Source: Blattamonas nauphoetae (taxonomy: Eukaryota; Preaxostyla; Oxymonadida). Taken from it: a stretch of 64,000 nucleotides of DNA. Location: assembly GCA_033064195.1 (NCBI GenBank), contig JARBJD010000045.1, forward strand, positions 1 through 64,000, written 5' to 3'. This document shows positions 30,472 to 38,851 of the stretch, piece by piece (positions within the stretch are counted from its first letter, which is position 1; every line of letters begins with the position of its first letter). Below the pieces are notes generated by a model. It searched no databases and was not told the DNA's origin. It was given only the letters and a program-made list of their open reading frames with translations. Made by a program: the position numbers and the translations under genes.

Positions 30472-30869
30472 AGTCATTCCGGCTTCCGGTATTTGGGTCT
30501 TGAATAAATTAAGAAAGGGGTGATCAACGAGAACGAGCTTTCAATTCCATTTCGATTTATCATTCTTCAATGAAACAGCCGGAAAGACCAGTTATTATTG
30601 AACAAGTGATGCTAAAATGACAATAAAGCATTCGTTTATGAGTTCAGATTGAGATCAATCCATAATTTCAACTTGAGTCCAGTTGAACAGACTCCACACC
30701 GTCTTCAGCAGGAAGACATTGAAATTGAGGAACAAACCACCATCTCGTGTGATCGTATCAATGTCACTCACTGCTCTTTTTTTTTATTTTTCTTAAATTC
30801 GCGGATAAGTTGAGATCAACCCTTTCCTTGAAAAAAATGAGAACCAAATACCGGAAGCCGGAATGACTG
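30472..30869. mobile_element. 398-bp MITE-like inverted-repeat element
   Basis: The ends are CAGTCATTCCGGCTTCCGG, a perfect 26-bp inverted repeat running into about 30 more bases of imperfect match. It has no coding capacity and an A/T-rich interior with a T-run near 30780. Only AA is repeated directly at both edges, so the target duplication is either 2 bp or lost. The CAGT start is reminiscent of Tc1/mariner-type ends, but a TA duplication is not seen. Confidence 0.7.
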
Positions 30870-30935
30870 AAGTGTTTTGAGATGAAATGGTGTTGAGAAA
30901 AAGAAGGCAGAAACGGTTCAAAAGATTTTGTGGTT

Positions 30936-31241
30936 TTAGTTTGTTTTCACCAAAGATTCATCAGGTGTCTGCCCAAGTCTGTTGATAAAACGTTCGGCAT
31001 CAGAATCTACCATCGAATGGATATATTTCATGTATTTCATGGCTTTAGCTTCCAAAGGGGCATCAAGTGCAGGCTGGGACTTCATAGTTGCAACGAGAGA
31101 GTTAAAGACAATTACCTTTTGTTTAAGAGATAAATGTTCTTTTTCGTCCCAATTCAAGAAAGTAGAACAGTCTGGATCATGTGACAAGCAGTGTGAAGAG
31201 ATATCAGGGCAAGGAGAATCATCGGAGGTTGATGGATTCAT
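30936..31241 (-). pseudogene. ~355-aa family, copy C, N-terminal fragment
   Basis: This minus-strand frame of 101 residues matches only the first third of the family: FLNWDEKEHLSLKQK, LVATMKSQPALDAPLEAKAMKY and LGQTPDESL. It then diverges after DESLV, where other copies continue TNFV, and stops. Its start lies only 47 bp from the start of the kinase gene on the other strand, so any promoter between them would be shared. It is a truncated copy by duplication or deletion; whether it is translated is unknown. Confidence 0.7.
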
Positions 31242-31288
31242 GTATGGGATGCCTCTAATCCCAGAGATGCGAATGATCGAACCTTAAT

Positions 31289-33451
31289 ATGGATCAGCAA
31301 CTCACGTTCTCTGCTCCACCACCGGTGAAACGATTTGAAGTCAAAGTTCCAGGTCCATGTCTGCATCTCCATATCTTTTCTCTCATTTTTCTCTTGTTTT
31401 TACTTTGTCCACTTATCGATCATTCTTTCATCTCTGATCGTCTTGCCAGACACTCAAATTCAAAAGTTGGGGCAGGGCCGTTTTGGCGCAGTGCACGAAA
31501 TTGAGAGTTTTGAAACGCATGAACATTTTGCGATGAAGATTCTGCACTTCGGATGTGAAGAAGACTTCGAGAAAAACGAACATGAAATCACCAAATTGAA
31601 GAATAATCAACACCGAAATGTTGTTAGATTTGTGGAGGTTCTTGAAGGGGACACAGCACACTTTGTGGTTCTGGAACTCTGTCGAATGAGTCTCGCTGAC
31701 AAGTTGAAGGAACTCCCACCAGGAACTGCTCTGGACAGTATTGTATGTCTGAATGAACTCTCATTGTCTCAGTTTGTGTATCGATTGATGTGCGATATCA
31801 TGAACGGCATCGTATTCCTTCATGAACGGAACGAGGTGTATGGAGATCTGAAGCCAGAGAACATTCTCATTTCAGGTGATTTTGGTGGAGTTGTTGGAGC
31901 TGGAACGATGAAGACCAACAACACGGCAGAATGTGGGACAATGAAGTATTGGTCACCTGAGCAGTTTCTTCTATCGACTCCCGTTCCATCGAAAGCCAGC
32001 GACATGTGGGCATTTGGGATGATCATTCTTGAACTCGTGTCGGGGAAAGATTGGATCATCAGTTCGAATACTGTTGAACTTGCGGAATCTGTGGCGAATT
32101 TCGATGTGAACAAAGCTCTCGAACAGACAGTTATGAATGGAGGCCTTAAGACCCTTCTAACGCTCCTCCTTGAGAAGGCATCGACTCTCTTATGTTTCTC
32201 ATACATGATTTCCTCCTCCTTTCCCATAGAATCCACAGGAACGGTTGTCATCGACCGAACTGGTTCGATCAAACCGTCTCGCGAGTATTTTGGGAGAAGA
32301 AACCCCACTTTCTCTTTTCCGTCTCGAAGAACTCCAAAAACTCAACGAACGCCTCTCAAAAGTCACGCCCGGATCTGATTGTGGTCCTCAACAGGAGCTG
32401 AAACTCGACTTCAAACAGGACGTTGATGAAGCAAGTTTCATCGCAGAACAAAGGGCGCTGTTTGCAGAAAACGATCTCCGACTCGCTCGAGAGCGTCTGC
32501 AACAGGCGGAAATGCAGATTCAATTTCTTCAGACACACATTCGCTCATTGGAGCACGCACTAAATGTTGCAACGGAAAGTGAACGAGAAACAAGAAATAT
32601 CCTTCAGGAAGAGCGGAGAAACTTTCATGACAATCAACGACGAGCGAAGAACACAATTGAACGTTTGGAAAGCCAAACTCAAAGACACACGAACAGTCCA
32701 TCAGGATTGTTACTCGCACCTCAAAGCACAACCGTAGCTTCTTCAAGGTCTCCAGATGTGCTGAATCTTGATTTCTCGAATCATGCTCACTTCAAGGTGA
32801 GTGGGAACGTGATCTCGAGAGCAAATGTTGGGCTGGACGAAGAAGGCGAAGGTGTTAGCAGTTCCGTCTTCCTTTCTGACTTTCTCACCGGCGGAATCAT
32901 ATCCATTCAAATCACATTCTTATCTCTCCCAGAAAGGAAAGAAGGCCGTGACGTGATTGTGCCAGATCTCTTTTTTGGTGTTATGGATGCTTTATCTCCC
33001 ATCCCAACGCCTGAGGCACGCCTGGGATGGTCTGTTCGCAGTATGCCCATCTATCTTTAATATCTTTTGAGATTCTGTCGCCATCAATTCGATCTACGGC
33101 TCGCTCAACTACAACATCCCCTCCAGTGGACATCAGCATCGGTACAGTGAATGCCATAATCATTTGAGCGGAGGCAATCAAGTGTTGATGGAGATCGACC
33201 TTTATTCGCCACGCAGGACGGTCCAGTTTTTTGTGAACGGACAATCCGGAGATTCTTATATTTCTGGTCTTCCGTCGTCCATCCGAGCAGGGGTATGTGT
33301 TTCTTCTTCCACAGGATTCTTCCAACTTGTTTAGTTTTCTGTTGATTTGGTAGGAACCAGATTCAGAATCGACGAGATTTCTCGGCCTTCCCGAGCGAAG
33401 CGGATTGAAAAGGGGATGAAAGAGATCAAATGGAAGAACGCTGGACGATGA
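31289..33451 (+). CDS. NEK-like protein kinase with coiled coil and SPRY-like tail
   Basis: Five exons: 31289-31352, 31450-32177, 32230-33040, 33072-33292 and 33335-33451. The introns are 97, 52 (GC-AG), 31 and 42 nt, placed by frame continuity. The predicted protein is 646 aa. The kinase domain has the loop LGQGRFGAV, FAMKIL, YGDLKPENIL, CGTMKYWSPEQF and SDMWAFGMIILELVSGK. The usual HRD is YGD, so the catalytic Asp remains. Where DFG is expected the text is VVGAGTMK, with the metal-binding Asp absent. The kinase is followed by NPQERLSSTELV, a coiled coil (AEQRALFAENDLRLARERLQ) and a SPRY-like domain ending FFVNGQSG...AGFSVDLVGTRFRIDEISR. It could be a pseudokinase scaffold. Confidence 0.8.
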
Positions 33452-33691
33452 GCGGCATGAGTTACAAGGCTGGCAGGGATGGACGCCGCGGAATGTGAAC
33501 AGTTGGCCCTTCATTCAGATGTATCTTTTTGAGCCTCCTTGTCGAGGGAGCTGAGTCAGTGTCGCTCTTTCCTCTCACGCTACGACGATTAACTTTTGTT
33601 CTTCCTTTTGGACGTTTGTTGCATCTCGGTCTCTTTCTTCGAGTGTCTGTTCTGACACATTACGGGTCTTTTTTTCACCTAAACATTCAGA

Positions 33692-34759
33692 ATGACCGAG
33701 ATTGACCTGAAAACATCCATCTACTCCAACATAAGACCCTCTGATTCGTCCTCCACTGAGTTGCCAGTTTCAATGGAATGCTCATCGTTCCTGAATTGGG
33801 ATGAAGAAGATCATGAATCTGAACAAGAAAAGGCAGTTGTCTTTCGGTCTCTCGTTGCCACTGTGAAGTTGCAGCCTGCGCTTGATGCATCTTTGGTCGC
33901 TAAAGCCGTAAAACTTCTCAAATCTGTGGATCAGAAAGATTCCGATTATGCTGATGGTTTTCTCATCAGTCTTGGTGGTACCCCTGATGAATCTTTGACC
34001 AACTTCGTCTCTTCCATTTTGGTGCTCATTTCATCGTCAAATCGTGTCATTACCACCGCAATGGTGAAGATACTCAAAACTCTGATCATATGGTGTTCCA
34101 CAAAAGTCCGACTTGCCCTCGTTAAAGCTGATCTGATCCCTCAACTCATGAACACTCTCAATCCCCAGTCTCTTTCTTTTGCGGAAGGAGTCAATATCCA
34201 CATCAACCTCATGAAAATCATCACCAGTTCTCTCTGGCTCGCAACTCCGGATGCTATCAGACGACTCGCAATTACAGATGCTAATGAACAACAAGCTGTT
34301 CACGAGACGATTTTGAAGCAAATTCTCGTTCCATCGGAGAAGTATATTCGACATTTGTGCGTGGACCGCTTCTCGATCGTCGATGGGAAGCAGTCCAAGT
34401 CTTTTCTTGAACTCCTCACCCATCTCCTCAAAATATGTCCATATTATCGACTGACAATGGATTTCATTCTTCATATGCCAGTCGTTCTCACGACTCCAAG
34501 TTGTCTCGCATTCTTCGAAGATGATGAGGTTGTCTGGTATTTTCTGTGTGAAATGGTCGAAATCCAGCGGGAATGGAACAGAGAAAGTGGATATGTGCGA
34601 GAGACGTGGAAGACAGTGCATCAAAAGTTGAGAATGGAGGGCATCGAAGATGCGATGATGGGAAAGCTGCAGAACGACCAGAACGGATACTTTGGAGGGT
34701 TGATTGTTGCGTTCTCGATCGAATGGAACAACTTGCAGAGCATGAACCTTTCAGATTAA
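33692..34759 (+). CDS. ~355-aa helical-repeat family, copy D, intact
   Basis: This 355-residue frame starts MTEIDLKTS with the same AGAATGACCGAGATTGAC context as copy B and has no frame lesions. All family blocks are present: FLNWDEEDHESEQEKAVVF, LVATVKLQPALDASL, LGGTPDESLTNFV, LVKADLIPQLMNTLNPQSL, EQQAVHETILKQILVPSEKY, FFEDDEVVW and LRMEGIEDAMMGKLQNDQNG. It ends with NLQSMNLSD at 34759. Downstream sequence (to ~34850, AACCGTCCGAACTGTTTCTG) is shared with other copies, so the 3' flank is part of the duplicated unit. It directly follows the kinase gene by 240 bp. Confidence 0.8.
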   Translation: MTEIDLKTSIYSNIRPSDSSSTELPVSMECSSFLNWDEEDHESEQEKAVVFRSLVATVKLQPALDASLVAKAVKLLKSVDQKDSDYADGFLISLGGTPDESLTNFVSSILVLISSSNRVITTAMVKILKTLIIWCSTKVRLALVKADLIPQLMNTLNPQSLSFAEGVNIHINLMKIITSSLWLATPDAIRRLAITDANEQQAVHETILKQILVPSEKYIRHLCVDRFSIVDGKQSKSFLELLTHLLKICPYYRLTMDFILHMPVVLTTPSCLAFFEDDEVVWYFLCEMVEIQREWNRESGYVRETWKTVHQKLRMEGIEDAMMGKLQNDQNGYFGGLIVAFSIEWNNLQSMNLSD

Positions 34760-35423
34760 GAATAGAAACAGACGAGAACCAGAGAACCGTCCGAACTGTT
34801 TCTGATTTCTTTTCGACAACACACACTGTGTGTGCTCTTTATTGGATCTGATGCTCTCTCTTGATTGATTACAATGATCAGATGAGATTTCAGAATCAAT
34901 CGCGCACTGCCCGCCGTACTCGACACTTCAGAAAGACGAACGAACCGAAATGATGCTTCATCCACCCAACCACTTTCTCGTGCTTCTCCCACTCGAAAGG
35001 GGATGAGGCAGAAAGCAGGCAGCGCGATACCGACACACATGCGAAATGACATGTCTTCGGAGGAAGCGGTTGAACGAGGGATGGAGAAGCAGGACGAGAT
35101 GGCACTTCACACTCTCACTGGAAGAGCGATGGACAAGATGCAGACAGTCCAGTTGCCCATGGACTCTGTGCAGTCCACTGGATCGATGGCACAGTGCCCG
35201 CATCCCACCATCCTTCCTCCACCGAATTGGTTGAGATGTGGGACACAACACAAAGGAAGGTCCATTCTTCAGACTTCTCTGCAGAGTGGCTGGACATGGA
35301 GAGAAAGGGCGGAAAGCAGGACGTGGATGTGTTGAGCTGCGGACTGGAGAGTTGGTTGTGTGTGTTGATTCGGAGCGAACACTGTCGACTCGGTGACAGT
35401 GGAGTGAAGGGAGGAAGAGGCAC
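34760..35423. other. No recognised gene
   Basis: The first ~100 bases are the conserved 3' flank of copy D. Beyond that several overlapping frames of 60-170 codons occur on both strands, with no supporting motif, so none is called. Confidence 0.45.
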
Positions 35424-36022
35424 TGATGAGCACAACGACACTCCTCGTCCATCCCGATCATCTCGACGCGCTGTTCGCACTCTCTGGCGCTCAGCTGCTT
35501 CTGGTCTCGCCGATCTCGAAGTCGCCGATCGTTCTGACCACTCCGAATGGATCAGGCAGCGCTCATTCGAGTTCTTGCCTTCTCGAATCACAATCCTTCA
35601 CTTCTTCATCGTCAACACCGCACACTCCGCTCATCTCAGATCAGCATCACCTACCGACATCATTCGAGCACACTTGCATCTGTGTGCTTTATTCTTTTTG
35701 TGCGATGGGACGGACAACTCCAAACGAGACAGATCGTGAACTGCTGCTTCTCTCGTCGTGTTCATCCTCTTTTGAGATCTCAAGCATTCCACGCTCATTG
35801 TGTCCATTCATCCTTCCCCTCCTCCTCCACTCGCCGCATCCTCGCTCCTCGTCTGCTCCGTTGGCACTGCCTTCTCTTTGTCACCCATGGCTGATCCATT
35901 CGGAGTGGTCAGAACGATCGGCGACTTCGAGATCGGCGAGACCAGAAGCAGCTGAGCGCCAGAGAGTGCGAACAGCGCGTCGAGATGATCGGGATGGACG
36001 AGGAGTGTCGTTGTGCTCATCA
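35424..36022. repeat. Perfect 131-bp inverted repeat with 337-bp spacer
   Basis: The left arm 35424-35554 is, base for base, the reverse complement of the right arm 35892-36022. Each arm can encode MSTTTLLVHPDHLDALFALS reading inward. A third, slightly diverged copy of the arm lies at 21076-21185 beside the Mutator-like element. Identity of both arms implies a very recent inverted duplication or ongoing gene conversion. No target duplication is seen at the outer edges, so it is not clearly a foldback transposon. Confidence 0.85.
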
Positions 36023-36656
36023 TTTGCCAACAGAGTGCGCTGAAAACAGCATTTCGAGAAGTCTTTTATCTTCCGGAGTTCGAAGAGTTGGCGCACTTGG
36101 ACTTCACCCTCTCTCGACCCAACGTCGTTCCCATTCTCTTTCTTCGGTCTCTCCGCCACGTTATCCGTCGCTCTCGCAGTGCTCTGACTTGCCACTCTGC
36201 CTGCCCACGCTGGACGTGCTGTGGTTGTTGCTTTGCATACTGCAGCGTTCGATGTCGATGCAATCTTGATCTGTTGGAGCTCAATGTTGTCTTGTTTCCT
36301 TCCATTGTACCGATCTCGCTCTTCCATTCTCCACTCATCCATCCACACTTCCACATTTGTTCCTCTCAATCCCACGTTGCTCTCTCGCCGCGATGGTCTG
36401 CAGCTGTCCTCTGTCCTCGTTTCCTCATCCGCACAGCTTCTTTGTCAAGGAACGATGAGAATGCTGTATCGTCTGTCCTCCAACCATTCTCGCCAATTCC
36501 GACTGACCCTCGTCGAAGCACAACTGGTCGGTCGAGTCAGTCTGTCTCTTCTGCCGATGCCTCACTCTCCTCGTCTGTCTCGTCCACATCATGAACGACT
36601 CTCCGAATGGTGACCCCTTTTGGATTGAGATCACTTGACATCGACCATCGCGATGA
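36023..36656 (+). other. Possible gene fragment; unrecognised
   Basis: The frame from about 36028 reads SALKTAFREVFYLPEFEELA and continues HLDFTLSRPNVVPILFLRSL, which looks like real protein with helical periodicity. It then turns into low-quality Cys/Ser-rich text. No start codon or relative is identified. It may be a captured exon left at the edge of the inverted duplication. Confidence 0.3.
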
Positions 36657-36812
36657 ACGAAAAACACAATTGAACGTTTGGAAAGCCAAACTCAGAGACA
36701 CACAAACAGCACATCAGGATCGTTTCCTGCACCTAAAGGCTCAACCGTAACTTGTTCAAGGTCTCCAGATGCGTTGAATGTCATTTCTCGAGAACAGATG
36801 TTGGATTGAACT
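36657..36812 (+). pseudogene. Fragment of the kinase gene (coiled-coil/SPRY junction)
   Basis: The text AACACAATTGAACGTTTGGA onward matches 32649-32840 of the kinase gene at 31289-33451, with a few substitutions and one internal deletion of about 30 bp. It covers the end of the coiled coil and the start of the SPRY-like domain. The surrounding kinase exons are absent, so this is an isolated duplicated fragment about 4 kb from its likely source. It directly precedes the cyclin-box-like gene. Confidence 0.7.
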
Positions 36813-36921
36813 CCGAAAGAAACAAAAAGACAATCGTCGACACGACGATTGGCCCATCCACTGGCGGTTTGTTCTGTCCGGGATTGTCTCGAAAAGACCG
36901 GAAATTGAGAGCGGAGCAAAG

Positions 36922-37434
36922 ATGATGGCTTCAATCGGTTTGTCGATGGCAGAACAGTCTGGACTTGTGGTGGACGATTGGCGGGCAGCATCGAGAAAGA
37001 CAGTTCGAACGATGACACAATTCATGACATCGTTCCCTCTGGTGAACGTGCCGGAGATTGCACTGACCACGCAGCGAGACGGATCAGTTGTGGACGAGCG
37101 GCTGGAGGCTGAGATTGAGAAGATGGGTGAGCTGATGAGACAGACAGGATTCTTCCAGACAGGACAACTTGTGTTCGCGACTGACCTGCTTCAGAGGCTG
37201 GTGGAAGTGGATGTGGCGTCGGGCCAACCGCATGCGGAGTGGATTGTGTTGAACATCAACATAGTGAACATGCTTGTTGTTTATAAGCTGGTTTCTATCA
37301 AGAACAGGCGTGACGTGGCGATTCGGAGTTTCTGGTGGACTCGAGTGTTTAGGATCCCGTTGGGCGTGCTGAACCGCTCGGAGGAGTCTTTTCTGTCGTC
37401 GCTGAATTCTGAAGAATCGCCCTCGCATGTTTGA
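36922..37434 (+). CDS. Cyclin-box-like protein
   Basis: The first in-frame Met pair is at 36922, giving 170 residues; the frame itself is open further upstream into the kinase fragment. The segment GFFQTGQLVFATDLLQRLV continues to INIVNMLVVYKLVSIKNRRD and FWWTRVFRIPLGVLNRSE. It aligns by eye with QLTEVELLYSACIIQRVI, LLCSIIVTLKLLRDN and CWAKYLRIPLSDLNHSE of the gene at 44060. This is the order of cyclin-box helices in PHO80-like cyclins, which activate a CDK. The gene is short for a full cyclin (no long tail). Confidence in the fold is moderate; a partner is unknown. Confidence 0.5.
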   Translation: MMASIGLSMAEQSGLVVDDWRAASRKTVRTMTQFMTSFPLVNVPEIALTTQRDGSVVDERLEAEIEKMGELMRQTGFFQTGQLVFATDLLQRLVEVDVASGQPHAEWIVLNINIVNMLVVYKLVSIKNRRDVAIRSFWWTRVFRIPLGVLNRSEESFLSSLNSEESPSHV

Positions 37435-37605
37435 GATGCATCGCTTTTGGAGTATGTGTTGGATGTCTGCTCAACTTGAAACTGCGGCAAGTTCAAGTAC
37501 AGTCTTGATTTGTCTTGATTTCTCGTCAATTTCACTTCAATCTCTTTGTTTCACACGTTTGTTGTTTTGTCCCATAACTTGTGTTTCGTCTCAGAATCTG
37601 AAAGA

Positions 37606-38673
37606 ATGAGTACTTTAGTCACGAACTCATCCTCATCCACTGATTCTACTTGCGATGGTATCTCTTCACACTTCTTCATATATCTTCCAGACTGTTCTCC
37701 TTTCCTGAATTGGGACGAAGAAGAACATGAATCTGATCAAGAAAAGGCAGTTGTATTTCGGTCTCTCGTTGCCACATTGAAGTTGCAACCTTCACTTGAT
37801 GACTATCTGGTAGCCAGAGCAATGAAACTTCTCGACTATGTGGTTCCATCTGATAGACAATCCGCCGATACATTCATCGGCGCCTTTGGGCCAATCACTG
37901 ATGATTCTTCTCCAGACTTTGTACACTCCATTGGGATGTTCTTTTCCTCAACCAATCAAGTCATTACAGCAACAGCAATGAAGATGCTCCATCGTCTGAT
38001 CTTGTACTGGTCATCGAAAGTCCACTATACCCTCGTCAAAGTTGGTTTGATCACTCAAATCATCAACACTCTCAAACAACTGTCTCTTTCCTTTACAGAA
38101 GCAGAAGATTTCCATTCCAATCTCATTTACACCATCTACAGATCTCTCAGGTTCACAACTCCATTTTTTCTCAGACAACTCAAGATCAAAGATCGGAATG
38201 GACAACAAGCTGTTTATGAGACAATCTTGAAGCAAGTTCTGATCCCTTCAGAGCGGTATATTTGCCATTTGTGCGTGAACCGTTTTTCGATCGTCGACGG
38301 AGACCAGTCAAAGCATTTTATGGATCTCCTCGCCCTTCTCCTCCGAATATCTCCGTGTTATCAACCAACAATGGAATTTGTTCTTCATATGCCAGTCTTT
38401 CTCACAATCCCAAGTTGTCACACATTCTTCGAAGGTGATGAGGCAATCTGGACTTTTCTGGATAACATAAACATTTCCCAGCGAGAATGGAACGAAACAA
38501 GGGGATTAGTGCGACAGAACTGGAAGACAGTGCATCGAATGCTGAGAATGGAGGGCATCGAAGATGTGAATGAAAAAAGACTGCAAAACCACAAAACAGG
38601 ATATGGTGGATATATTGTTTACTCCTCGATCGGATGGAACAGTCTGCACGGCATGAACCTTCCAAGACTTTGA
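37606..38673 (+). CDS. ~355-aa helical-repeat family, copy E, intact
   Basis: I chose the ATG at 37606 (AAAGAATGAGTAC) because the family N-terminus begins there; the frame extends 20 codons upstream without family similarity and includes the conserved 5'-flank text CCCATAAC. The 355-residue protein keeps FLNWDEEEHESDQEKAVVF, LVATLKLQPSLDDYLVARAM, FGPITDDSSPDFV, LVKVGLITQIINTL, GQQAVYETILKQVLIPSERY, FFEGDEAIW and LRMEGIEDVNEKRLQNHKTG, ending NLPRL. It is closest to copy A in the FGPI/T..D segment. The 3' flank again resembles that of other copies. Confidence 0.8.
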   Translation: MSTLVTNSSSSTDSTCDGISSHFFIYLPDCSPFLNWDEEEHESDQEKAVVFRSLVATLKLQPSLDDYLVARAMKLLDYVVPSDRQSADTFIGAFGPITDDSSPDFVHSIGMFFSSTNQVITATAMKMLHRLILYWSSKVHYTLVKVGLITQIINTLKQLSLSFTEAEDFHSNLIYTIYRSLRFTTPFFLRQLKIKDRNGQQAVYETILKQVLIPSERYICHLCVNRFSIVDGDQSKHFMDLLALLLRISPCYQPTMEFVLHMPVFLTIPSCHTFFEGDEAIWTFLDNINISQREWNETRGLVRQNWKTVHRMLRMEGIEDVNEKRLQNHKTGYGGYIVYSSIGWNSLHGMNLPRL

Positions 38674-38851
38674 GCAGAACAGACAGAAGCCAGCGAACAT
38701 TTCGACATGTTTCTGGCTTGTTTTGAACAACAAACACTGTTTCTGTGAGATCTTTGTCGGCTCTGACATCACCTCATGGTTTCTTGTAAGACATTATATT
38801 ACACTTGTTTTTCTGAATCGTCTAGAAATTGAACCATATTCTTTTCTTCGC

